Source: a virus
Reading direction: 5' to 3' (one strand)
Length of the DNA stretch: 64,000 nt
IMG/VR virus record: IMGVR_UViG_3300027969_003010
Span: 1-64,000 of that record
Part shown: in pieces, positions 16,864 through 27,900 of the stretch
Position numbering within the stretch: the first letter of the stretch is position 1
Layout: each line of letters begins with the position of its first letter
Made by a program: the position numbers and the translations under genes
Notes under the pieces: generated by a model
The model's input: only the letters and a program-made list of their open reading frames with translations
The model's database searches: none
What the model was told of the DNA's origin: nothing

Positions 16864-17891
16864 TGGGCAAAATAGGCTTCGCATGTAAATGGATCGACCA
16901 TCCTGATCAAGTAAACGGCATCAAGAAAGACGACGGTGCTAAACAATACAACACTGGTACAACTACCATAAGTTGGTTAAATAGACAGTCGAAAGACGTA
17001 GCAGAGCAAAAGCTCTGGGATCTAATGGTCCAAAATCTAGCGGCTACACAAAAACTTGTAGACCGTGTGGGAGAACTCAATGAAAATCTTAGGATGGTTC
17101 GCCTTAGTAGCGACATTCTTCCTGCTTATACCCAGCCTGATTGGAGTTATTTTTGGCGCCGCCCTGACGTTGTCAGCTATCTTGAGCGCAATTTTAGCCT
17201 TATTGGTCTTAGTGCTCGTACAAGCAATACCCGTCTTTCTATGCATCCTGGCCAGTTTGTTGTTCTTGCTAGTATTAACGAAGGTATTGTTGGGAGAAGT
17301 ATAGAAGAATTTGAATATCATGCTGACATGGCTCGTTACATGGGCTACGGCAAGAAATTCCAAGACTTTAAAATTAACGTACATATCAGTGGCAAACTAG
17401 GCCCTGATGGTATTCGTGAAGCTTATAAGAAATTAAGCAACGAAGCACGTAACTGTATTACAATTGAAAATGAAGAAAACTCATGGGGTCTAGATGACTG
17501 TTTATCTATTAGCGATATCGTTCCTATTGTGCTCGATATTCACCATCATTGGATTCGCGAAGGGGAATATATCCTTCCAACAGACAATCGTGTTAAGCGT
17601 GTCCTGGATAGTTGGCGTGGTCTGCGCCCTACTATGCATTATTCAGTTAGTCGTGAAGATTACCTTGTGGGCCATGACCAACTTATCGCACCTGTTCATG
17701 CCCAACTACTTCTAGATGGGTATAAGAAACAAAAGCTGAGGGCACACAGCGACTTTTATTGGAATCAAAAAACAAACGAATGGGCAATAACTTTTCTAAA
17801 CCAGTTCGACATAATGTGCGAAAGCAAGGGCAAAAACCTCGCCAGCATGGAACTGTACAATCAAGCCAAAAGCTATCTCGAGAACAACTAA
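16863..17891 (+). CDS. uvsE: UV damage endonuclease UvdE
   Basis: 342 residues from the ATG overlapping the upstream TAA; the frame extends further 5' but those codons lie in the preceding gene. UvdE nicks DNA 5' of cyclobutane dimers and 6-4 photoproducts. The TIM-barrel family markers are present: IGFACKW at the start, ARTSNTRLSMHPGQFVVL near 119, ENEENSW near 205, DIHHHW near 228, and HAHSDFYW-like RAHSDFYW near 304, supplying metal-binding His, Glu and Asp. It gives light-independent photoproduct repair, sensible for a phage of sunlit waters. Confidence 0.88.
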   Translation: MGKIGFACKWIDHPDQVNGIKKDDGAKQYNTGTTTISWLNRQSKDVAEQKLWDLMVQNLAATQKLVDRVGELNENLRMVRLSSDILPAYTQPDWSYFWRRPDVVSYLERNFSLIGLSARTSNTRLSMHPGQFVVLASINEGIVGRSIEEFEYHADMARYMGYGKKFQDFKINVHISGKLGPDGIREAYKKLSNEARNCITIENEENSWGLDDCLSISDIVPIVLDIHHHWIREGEYILPTDNRVKRVLDSWRGLRPTMHYSVSREDYLVGHDQLIAPVHAQLLLDGYKKQKLRAHSDFYWNQKTNEWAITFLNQFDIMCESKGKNLASMELYNQAKSYLENN

Positions 17892-18013
17892 TACATCGGT
17901 TGGAAACTCTTAGAGAAGAGCTAGAAGAAAATCCTAATTTGAATGAACAGCGTCAAGCTCGTATTCAAGAGGATATGGCTCGATACTCTGAGCAATTAAA
18001 ACGATTTGAATAA
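17780..18013 (+). CDS. small coiled-coil protein
   Basis: 77 residues from ATG 17780; an earlier GTG/ATG-like start at 17759 in frame is possible. The N-terminal 37 residues overlap uvdE in another frame and are basic (PVRHNVRKQGQKPRQHG); the part beyond uvdE is a charged heptad-like helix (LIHRLETLREELEENPN). The amino-acid pattern in the non-overlapping part looks like a real coiled coil, and the bidirectional terminator follows its stop at once. Function unknown. Confidence 0.5.
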   Translation: MGNNFSKPVRHNVRKQGQKPRQHGTVQSSQKLSREQLIHRLETLREELEENPNLNEQRQARIQEDMARYSEQLKRFE

Positions 18014-18040
18014 TAGGGCATTGCGCCCTATTATTATTTT
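18011..18040. terminator. bidirectional terminator between convergent genes
   Basis: Nine-base-pair stem TAATAGGGC (18011-18019) / GCGCCCTATTA (arm 18025-18033) with loop ATTGC, followed by TTATTTT on the + strand. It separates the uvdE unit from the minus-strand Lys/Ala-rich gene, whose stop codon lies in the 3' flank. Confidence 0.78.
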
Positions 18041-18240
18041 GCCGCTTTTGGAGTACGAGGCTTTTTAGCCGCCGGTGCTTTCTTAGCCGCTGGCTTTTTA
18101 GCTGGCGCCATTGATTCAACAACTGCCTCAACTGCTTTGTCAGAAACGGTGCTTACAACTGGTGCTTCTACTTTGTAAGGCACTTCTGCTACTACTTCCG
18201 CAGGTTTGCCTGTAAAAAACTCTTTAATTTGTTTGAACAT
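18034..18240 (-). CDS. small Lys/Ala/Pro-rich protein with basic tail
   Basis: 68 residues: an N-terminal amphipathic part (FKQIKEFFTGKP), a valine-rich middle, and a C-terminal tail of PAKK/APAAKK repeats resembling histone H1 or bacterial nucleoid-protein tails. Very strong ribosome-binding site AAGGAGG seven bases before ATG and an exact T4-type late promoter at 18263-18270 on the same strand indicate high late expression. Likely binds nucleic acid by charge; possibly packaged. No family recognised. Confidence 0.7.
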   Translation of the reverse strand: MFKQIKEFFTGKPAEVVAEVPYKVEAPVVSTVSDKAVEAVVESMAPAKKPAAKKAPAAKKPRTPKAAK

Positions 18241-18262
18241 TTTATGTTCCTCCTTAGTGATT

Positions 18263-18270
18263 TATTTATA
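18263..18270 (-). promoter_or_regulatory. T4-type late promoter, minus strand
   Basis: The + strand reads TATTTATA, giving TATAAATA on the minus strand 22 bases before the ATG of the Lys/Ala-rich gene. Confidence 0.75.
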
Positions 18271-18273
18271 CAG

Positions 18274-18561
18274 TTATAATTGGCTAATTGTTTTTAAACT
18301 ACTGGCCGGAATGTCCCACACTTTACGTGCTTCTACTCCTTTAGTTTGTGCAAACTTTTTAGGGTCGCAGTCTGCACATACGTGGTAAAAGTTGTTGTTT
18401 ATCCGTTTAGGATCCATTGATCCTTTATCTCGATATATTACTTCACTGCAACTATCACATTGTAATACTACTACTGTCTTTTTACGGGCATAGGTATGTG
18501 TTTTACCACGGCTACTTGAGCGTACATGGTGTGATTCTCTAAACTCGGTGCGTATGAACAT
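18274..18561 (-). CDS. zinc-ribbon-type small protein
   Basis: 95 residues. Two CxxC pairs, CDSCSEV near residue 35 and CADCDPK near 64, make a four-cysteine zinc knuckle/ribbon; the N-terminus is basic (RSSSRGKTHTYARKKT). Small phage proteins of this make-up are often linked to HNH or DNA-binding roles, but the HNH core itself is absent. Transcribed away from iscA on the opposite strand, 59 bases before it. A TATAAT lies at 18579-18584 on the minus strand without a good -35. Confidence 0.65.
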   Translation of the reverse strand: MFIRTEFRESHHVRSSSRGKTHTYARKKTVVVLQCDSCSEVIYRDKGSMDPKRINNNFYHVCADCDPKKFAQTKGVEARKVWDIPASSLKTISQL

Positions 18562-18594
18562 ATACTATTTACATTAAGATTATAAAATTCGTTT

Positions 18595-18602
18595 GATAAA
18601 TA
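18595..18602 (+). promoter_or_regulatory. T4-type late promoter
   Basis: GATAAATA 19 bases before the GTG start of the IscA-type gene; also in position to drive the giant fibre gene just downstream. Confidence 0.65.
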
Positions 18603-18620
18603 TTGTATCGAGGGCACACT

Positions 18621-18944
18621 GTGATTACAATTTCTGATTCAGCAAAAACAAAGATTAAAGATTTACTGTACGAAGAAGGTAATCCTAACTTGGCATTACG
18701 CACTTTTGTACAAGGCGGGGGCTGTAGCGGATTTAGCTATGGATTTACCTTTGACGAAATTACAAACGAAGACGATTTTGAAATACCCTTAGACGAATTT
18801 AAAGTACTTGTAGACAGTATGAGTATGACATATCTGCAAGGTGCAGAAATAGATTACAAAGAAGAACTCATGGGCAGTTCTTTTACAATTAAAAACCCAA
18901 ATGCAAGTACTACTTGCGGATGCGGTTCTAGCTTCGGAGTTTAA
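18621..18944 (+). CDS. A-type iron-sulfur carrier (IscA/ErpA/HesB family)
   Basis: 107 residues from GTG 18621; a TTG at 18603 in frame is discounted because it overlaps the promoter and family proteins begin with [11 protein letters not shown] as here. The three conserved cysteines are present: [11 protein letters not shown] near residue 35 and TCGCGSSFG at the C-terminus. Such proteins deliver [2Fe-2S]/[4Fe-4S] clusters to apo-enzymes. In this genome an obvious clientele is the four radical SAM enzymes, each with two cluster sites, although the gene sits in the late virion block. Stop is 5 bases before the giant gene. Confidence 0.88.
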   Translation: MITISDSAKTKIKDLLYEEGNPNLALRTFVQGGGCSGFSYGFTFDEITNEDDFEIPLDEFKVLVDSMSMTYLQGAEIDYKEELMGSSFTIKNPNASTTCGCGSSFGV

Positions 18945-18949
18945 TAAAC

Positions 18950-21900
18950 ATGGCACGTCAAGAAATAGACATTGGTATACAAGGTAATGACGGAACAGGC
19001 GATAGTATTCGTGACTCGTTCCGTAAGGTTAATGATAACTTTGCTGAGATTTATGCAGTTTTTGGATCTGGAGGTACAATTCCATTTACAGCATTAAGTG
19101 ATGCGCCAAGCTCTTATACTGCTAATCAAATATTCATTACAAACAGTTCTGGTACAGGAATTCTTGCTAAGACACTTGCACGTCGTGGTGGAGTAACTTT
19201 TGACGAATCTGTAGCCGGTGTATTAACTATTGTTGGTACTCAAAGTAACTTGGCCGCAGACCCAGCGCCACGTTTAAACGGGCCGCTAAACGTTAATAAT
19301 CTAGCTATTGGTAACATTCCTGATCCAAGCGACACACTAGTTGCATCATTTAATTCAACCTATTCAAGCCTTGGTATTACTACTACTATTGATAAACTTG
19401 CAATTAGCAAAGGATATGCCGATACCCACTACGTGGGCAAGGGTGACGGCAACGTTGTAGTAGGTGCGTTAAAATTACGTGACGAGCCACTAACTCCTGA
19501 ATTAACAGATTCAGCTTATGATGCAACATTGAGCAGTAACTACCTAAGTAACGAAGCATTGCCACGTAAATCAGTTGTTTATCGCGGTGGTGATACCATG
19601 CTAGGTAAACTTACACTAAGCGATCACCCTGCTCCGGTAGCAGGATTTGGTACACCTAACAGTGCTGATGATAAACAGGCCGCTACAAAATTTTATGTTG
19701 ATAACGAAGTATTTGTCAGCTCAACAAACTTGTATGTTCGTACAGACGGCGATGATACACAATTAAAAACACCTCCTGGCCGTGAAGGTCGCAACTGGGC
19801 ACACGCCTATAAGACCATTGGAGCGGCCGCTTTACAAGCTGAAACTTTACAAAATCTTGCAAATTTAGAACCTGGACCTTATCGTCAGAAAATTGCATAT
19901 ACTATTAGCCCTAATACGTTTAATTCTACTATTTCTACAGTAACTCGATCTGGTGGAAATACTGGTATTGCTGGGTATGAAGATGCGGCTTTTTTGCTTG
20001 GTGCTAACAAAGCATTTATTCAATCGGAAACTATTGCTTACATTAACAACAAATATGTTAACATATTCACATATGACCAAGCAAAGTGTCAGCGCGATGT
20101 ACAAATTATTTTAAATGCTGTTGCTACTGACCTTGTTATTAGCTCCAACTTTAATAGTTTGCAAGCCGCTACTTCTTACTTTGAAAGTCAAGCGGCAAGT
20201 GTTATAAACAGTCAATTAGTTCAAACTATTGACGGTATTAACTATGCTAGAGATCAAGTGCTGGCCTTTGCATATAATTCATCAGGACTTACTACATATC
20301 TTAACACTGTAATCGATGCATTAAACTATGATATGACTTTGAATTCTAACTATCAAAGTACTGTTGCCGCTCGATATTTTCCTTATGCAAACACTGGGTT
20401 AAGTGTTACTGAAATAGTAGGAGCATTTGGACAGCTTAAATTAGAACTAGCTAATATTGCTAAGAATAACGGACTTACTGTTGATTTAGCAGTAACTCGA
20501 TTTAATAATTTACTAAACAGTATGATTATTATAGTCCAAGGCGGAATTGAACCAACTATTAATATGTCAGCAACTAGTGTATCTAGTACTGCTAAACAAA
20601 GTGCTAGAACACTATTATTAAACAATATTGCATTTGTACAAGCTGAAATTATTGCATGGTTAGCCGCAAACTATCCTAAACTTGCATATAGTCAAACTAC
20701 TTGTAAGCGCGATGTTAAGTATATTATAGAGGCGGTGGCATACGATCAACTATATGGAGGAAATAGTCGTACTGTCTATGCTGGACAACGTTATTGGGCT
20801 AATGCTGTAAGACAAATTGCCTATAGTGAATTAGCCGCTACTAAGGGTGCCTATGGATATTTAAAAACATTATTACAAGCAGTCATCAGTAATAATAGTC
20901 CATCGCAAGTCTATCAAAATAGTGTTATTCAGTATCAAAATCAAACCTACACTGGTGGCAGTGGGCAGATTGCAACTGTTTCTAATTTAATATCATTAAT
21001 AGCAGGAACAACTATTGCTACAGCATCGACAAACTCTAGTACTGGAATTTCCACTACTAGTACGTCTAACCTTACTGTTGGAATGCCTGTCATTATTGAT
21101 AACTCTACTCCAATCACAGTTACCGGATTCCAAACTAAATCAGGTTCAGGTCCATACTTAGTAACCTTGATAATACCAACACAATTAACTGCTCCAATAG
21201 CTGGTACATCGTTTACTGTTAGTGGTAATGTAACTACTGGTTATAACGGCATAGTTACAGTTTTCAGTGCTACAACAACTTCTATAACATTAAGTTATTC
21301 AGCTAATCCAGGTTCATGGGGCGGCGGCACAACTATTATTACTCCATATTTTGGAGGTCTTATTGCTGGCGGAACTTACTACGTTATAGAAATTACAAAT
21401 GCTACTCAATTTAAATTAAGTACAAGTCTTGGCGGTACCGCGGCAACATTAACTAATGCATTAGTTTATACAAATATAACATGGAATGGATTACTAACTG
21501 CTAATACTCCTCCTGCAATTACTCCTCCAACTTATTCTGCTGGTGCAAGTCCATTGCCAACAGTGTACACTAATGTGAATAATAATAAAGGAACTGCAAC
21601 TACTGGTCCAATTTTTAATGTAATTACATTTGTTAATAACACATATCCATACATTAACAATGCTCCTGCAATTGCACAACTTACAACTTTATTTAAATTT
21701 GTTACTGATACGCTTTCTGGTGGTTTATCAAATAGAGAACTGGTATCGTTAACTAAGCCAACTTCTACATCTACATCGGCATTTAGTGCTAGTAAATTAC
21801 TTTTAGCTAACCGTGAATTTATTGCGGCGGAAACATTAGGGTGGATTAAACAGAATTATAATTCGTTAACTTATGTTGCTACCGATGGACAAATACAATG

Positions 21901-24900
21901 GGAAAAGGATTTAGAAACTTTTGTAGAAGCAGTGGCCTACGATTTAACTTACACAGGATTAAGCGGATCAACTACCGCTGGTAATCAATTCTGGACTAGT
22001 GCAATAGTAAACGGATCTGTAGTTTATACCAGCACAATCGATCCTATTGAAAGTACAGCTAAAATAGCCAGTATTAACTATGCTCGAGATATGGCCCAGA
22101 ATATTATTGGTAATGATCCTCCAAACAACTTATATCAAAGTCTATTACCAAAAGTTGCTACTTTTTCAACTAAGACTGGAACAGCTCCGTGTTTAGTTAC
22201 ATTAGATATTCCTGCAAGAGTGATTCCAATTCAAGTAGGAGCAACTATTACTGTTACTGGAAACTCAAATGTTTCTTACAATGGAAATTGGGCAGTAACA
22301 GCAAGCACAGGTACTACTGTAACATTATCCTATGCCGGTGATCCAGGAGTGTGGAGTATTGCGACCACAACCTATTTCAATATTGGACAAACTACTAGCG
22401 GAACATATATAGACGGTGCAAGTAGTGTGACCTCAATGAACGAAAAGTGGGATAGATTATATAGTGTTGTTAATACAAACCCGCCAAATTTAGTTACAAC
22501 AGGCCCTGATTTTGCAAACAGTTCGTATGCTAGTACTGGTTATGTTGCTGTACGAAATGTAATTGTATCTAATTCGCTTACCGTTGCTCAAGCAACTACC
22601 ACGTATTTGAACAACAAATTCAAAGGCGGTTTTAGTTATAACGAAGCAACCTGCCGTCGTGACGTTGGTTATATTGTCGATGCTATGATTATTGATTTAT
22701 TAACTGCTGGAACATATCAAAGTATCAATGCAGGTAAAAGCTATTATAGAAATGCCAGTGCTAAATCTGTGGCCATTGGCACACAAAATACAGAAACTAT
22801 TGACGGTATTATATATGCTAGAACTCTAGCATTACAAGTATTAAATCAAACTACAGCTAGTCGTTATCAACTGTTGGTTACTCAAACACCAACTAACGGC
22901 AGTAAAAATGCAAATCGAGGATATAGTGCAACAGCTACATATTCAAGTGCTTCAAGTACTACATTGACTGTATCAGGAATTAGTGGAACTATTAAAGTTG
23001 GTATGACTGTTACTGGTACAGGTTTTATTTCTGGACAAGTTATTACCGCAGTTAATGGAACAACTCTTACAATAAGTAGCGCGGCCGATAGTACACCAAG
23101 CGGTACACTGACATTTACGCTTACTGCTATTACAACTTTTACCAATAACTATAATACAATGTTAAGCATTGTACAAAACGGTATTGGTGTTGCACCAACA
23201 CCTGATTTTGGGTCAGGAATTTATACCATTACATTTAGCAATGGTGGCAACGGGTATGTTGACCAATGTCCACCCGGCGACTTTAATATCCTTCCAGGTA
23301 AGATTCTAGCAGGAGTGTCAAGCAAAGCTACTGCTAATATTTTAAGTTATACTCCTGGTGGATCTGGCCCTAATGACACTATTACTTGTCAGCTGTTAAC
23401 TCCTGGATTCTTTGATGATATTAATCATGAAGAATTAGAATATGCTGAAAGTGTCGGCGCAAATCAAATTGTTATTTTTGTTGAGGCTGGAGTTTATCAA
23501 GAAGACTATCCAATTCGTTTATCGCCTGCGGTGTCAATTAAGGGTGACGAATTCCGTAGAACTATTGTTCGACCTAATGATCGTATCAGTCAAAGCCCGT
23601 GGCGCAAACTGTTCTTCTACCGAGATTCAGTTATTGATGGATTACAAATTGGACCTATTGATACTGGTACTGATTATGTTCCAACTACAACCATTGTTGG
23701 ATTTGTAAGCACTACTAGCGTTGGCGGTGGTTTATATAATGTACTCTTTAATATTCCAACACAAACATATTTGCCAAACACAAGTTTAACTTATACAATT
23801 GCAGGAAATGCTACCTTACCGTTTAACGGAACATTTACATGTGTTGCAAGTACATTGTCAACTATTACACTTCGTTATCCTAATGATCCAGGAACATTTA
23901 GTACTACAAATGCTACTACAATTAGCCCATTAGTTACAGCCACAATTAGTGGAACTGTTGGTAAAATTATTATTACTTTAAGTAGCAATAGTCAAGCAAG
24001 CGTAAACTGGTTAGGATATGTATTCCAATCTGATGTATTAGATTCTAATGGCAAACCTGGTTTAGCGGTTGTTGACAGTGTGTCCGGCAACTTTATGAAC
24101 TGTACCGTAATGTATCCGTTTACTCAAACGGCTGTTGCAACTACTAACTCACTTGGCGGCTCATTTATTGTAGGCGAAACAATTACGCAATCGGGCGGTG
24201 GAACTACTGCTACAGGTGTAGTAATTTCTTCAACTTCAACCAGTATAACATATAAAGTTACTTCTGGAATTATGTCCAACGTTAATGGTGCAATTACTGG
24301 TAATACAAGTAGTGCAAGTGCTAGTGTAAGTTCAATTACATTTGGTGTTCTTGCTCCAACTAGCTGGCACTTATATACAACTAAAAATTATGGACGTCAT
24401 TACTTAACAGACCCGTTAGATATTAACAGTACTCCTAAAAACAATAAAGATATCGACGTGTTCCTATGCGGCGACGGTGTGCGTGTTAACAATATTACTG
24501 GGCAAGGCCACGGCGGCTTTATGATGGTGCTTGATCCAGAAAATCAAATTAAATCTAAGTCACCGTACGGCCAAGTAGCTACCAGCTTCTCACGTAGCCA
24601 AAACAAACAGGTGTTTGCTGGCGGACAATTTGTTGACGGATTTGCTGGACGACTATTTGGCCAAATCACTGTAGCAAGTGCAGACGGATACACACTAACT
24701 GTTACCGGTGGAATTAATAGTGGTTTAGATGTACGTGCCCCACAAACCCCATGTGCTTTCTTTGTACGCGGTGGACGATATCAAGTCAACACAGTAAGCA
24801 ATTATGCCCAAACATTTGACGTTAACGGAAACGTTATTGGCGGTAGCATTACATTGAATCTTGGTGCGGCCACGCCGTGGCTAGGTGGTACTGGCCAAAA

Positions 24901-27900
24901 TATTAATATTGAAATGGCTGGTAACAAATCCATGCTTGCCAATGACTTTGCACAGATTAATGATTTAGGTTATTCAATACTTGCAACCAACGGTGGTATT
25001 ACTGAACAAGTTTCAACATTTACTTACTATTCATGGACAGCATTCTGGGCATTGAATGGTGGACAAATTCGTTCTGTTGGTTCATCATCAGCGCACGGAC
25101 AGTATGCGTTACGTGCTACTGGTTATGATGTAACTGAAAAACCAGATAGTGTAACACTTGCACAAAACTTAATGCAAACTGCACGTATCTTTAACCCAAC
25201 TAACTTGCCAGGCAGTATCACTCCTAACGCATTCTACGGAAAAATGAACACAACTAGTGTTAGTGTTTATATCTACGGTTACGATTATTTTCCAACACAG
25301 ATTAGTGAATTAGAAATTGATCATACATTAGCAGGTAAAGGCCTTGTACGTTATCAAATTAACAGCGTAAGTCATACAGGCGTTTACGTACCAACAGGAA
25401 GTGTTGGTAGTAATTTTTATTATGTAACTGCTACATTTGCATCTGGTAGTACAAGCAGTACCACTATGACAGTTAGTTCTACAACTGGTATTAAGGCTGG
25501 GATGTCTGTTACTGGTACTGGATTTACTCAAGGTCAAAAAATTGCTCTTGTTAGTTTAGATGGAATTACTTTAACATTAACTGGTGCTCCGGATTCTACT
25601 CCAAGCGGAACATTAACTTTCAGTGACACTATAACAGTTAGTGGATCAGTATTAGGTGGAACTTCTAGTACATTCAGTGCCAACAGTACTATATCACTAA
25701 ATTATCTTTCAAGTGTAGGAACACTGGCCGCTATTAAAACAAGTCCGGCGTTGTTAATACAAGGATACTTGAGCAAAACTGGTACTGGGCCATATTTGGT
25801 AACATTCCAAATTCCAACACAATTAAGTGCGCCTACACCAAGTGCTGGTTATGTAGTTAGTGGTAATGCTAATACAAACTATAACGGTTCATTCACTGTC
25901 CAATCAAGTTCAGTAAGTACTATTACAATTAGTTATGCAAGCGATCCAGGAACATTTAGTACTACAAATTACACTGTTATTATGCCGCCGGCAACAACAG
26001 CCGCAACATTCTTAAGAAAGACAGGATCGGGCGCAAACTGGTATGTTACTTTTGTAATCAGTGCAGTAACTACTCTTCCACTAGTAGGAGGACAATTTAC
26101 TATTGCTGGTAATACAACTACAGCGTATAACGGTACATTTGTTTGCGTTGGTAGCACATTAACCAGTATAACATTACGTTATACATCAGACCCGGGTTCA
26201 AGCGGCGGAAGTGCAACTACATACAATTTCAACGGTTGTACTATCAGTGGCCCTAATGTTCCATTTGGCGCTACCGCTTTGGCAACAACTAGTGGCAATA
26301 CAATTATTTTAAGTGCTAACGCAACTGCATCAGGGTCAGGATTAACATTTAGTTCTAATGCAGGTAACGATTTAACTGCTTATGTTACTGGAACAACTAA
26401 TACCGCAGTATCTACATTTACCTATAAAGGTATTCCAGTTGCAGGCGGTAGTGCTACATATACCAATTTGTATCAAACTTCAAGTAGTGCTATTGGAGTT
26501 TATGCAAACTTTAATATTAACATAACTCCAAACTTTGGAGGCGGCACAATTGGTACCATTGCAGGATCAGGAACTTCTGGTGCACCATGGACTGCTACTA
26601 TTACAGGTATGACTTCTACTTCTGGTATGTTGGTAGGTAACACATTAAGTGCTACTGCCGGTACCGGTACGTTATACGGAGGTACTCCAACTACTATTGT
26701 TATTACAAGTATTGTATCAAGCACAAGCATTACCTATGCTGTAGTTGGAGGTACAACTCCTACTGCTGGTACAGTTACATCTATTATATCTGCCAGTGCG
26801 TTTACTAGTGCAACAATTGGCGGACAAAACGTTCTGTTACTAACACTAAGTACCAGTGGTTCAGGTGGTGTAAGTAGTACAGGTCTTGCGTCTCCGTTAT
26901 ATGATGGCCAACTTGTACAACTACGTGTTTTACAAAACTTTAAGTTTTACGAAATTGATAACGTTAACCCAACTCGTCCAAGTACTGCGGTACAATTTAC
27001 TGACAACTTAGGTAGCATCTATCGTGTTTTAACATATAACTTAACAGAAGCTACAAATGAAATATTGCCGGCTAATCAGGCTATTCTAAGTACTGACCAG
27101 TCTTTTGCATATTATCTATTCCAAGCAGATACTGCTAACGTTACTAAGACCGATCCAATTGATGGCGGTGCAAAGACCATGGGTGCTACACCAGGGGATA
27201 CACGAATTGCGGTTACCGTATTTGGACCACAGGCAAGTATTGACCAAGTTAATAAAGGAACTTATGCATTTGCGTTTGGCGGTAAAGTACATCAAATTGT
27301 AAATTACACACCGCCAGTAACAACAACTATTATTACAGGTTATAACCCAACAGGTAGTTCTGGAACTACACTTGTAGTTGGAGGAACATTTACAGGCACA
27401 ATAACTAGCGGTTCTGCATCAATAACTAGCGTGGCTAGTTTTACTGGGCTAGTAGTTGGTGAAAGTATTAGAGGATTTGGTATTCCAGCTGGTACTACTA
27501 TTATTAGTATTAATACTGGAACAAGTAGCATTAGTTTAAGTTCAGCAGGTGTTGCTAGTAGTTCTGCTACATTCTTATACGGTGGTGCCGGCAACCTTGT
27601 TACTGGTATGACTGTCAGTGGTAATGGATTTATTAATGCACAACAGATATTAACTATTAATCCTAATACTATTGCATCTTTTGCTATTGCTGATTCCGTG
27701 GGTACTATTACTGTTACTAGCGGAACTTACATAGTAGGTGAGGCAATTACAATTAGCGGAACATTTGGTGGTGCTGGTACACTAGTAGTTGGTGGTACAA
27801 CATATGGTGCATCCAACACTGCTAATATGACTGCGGGAGTTATTTTCTACATTGGTAAAGTAAACAGTGGAACAAGTATTCAATTGTCTAGCACATACGC

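Noticed and set aside
17037-17384. 115-codon minus-strand frame opposite uvdE
   Set aside because: Antisense to a clear gene, no ribosome-binding site or promoter.
17494-17715. Hydrophobic + strand frame within the 3' half of uvdE
   Set aside because: No ribosome-binding site, and it overlaps well-conserved uvdE motifs; most likely the +1 shadow of that gene.
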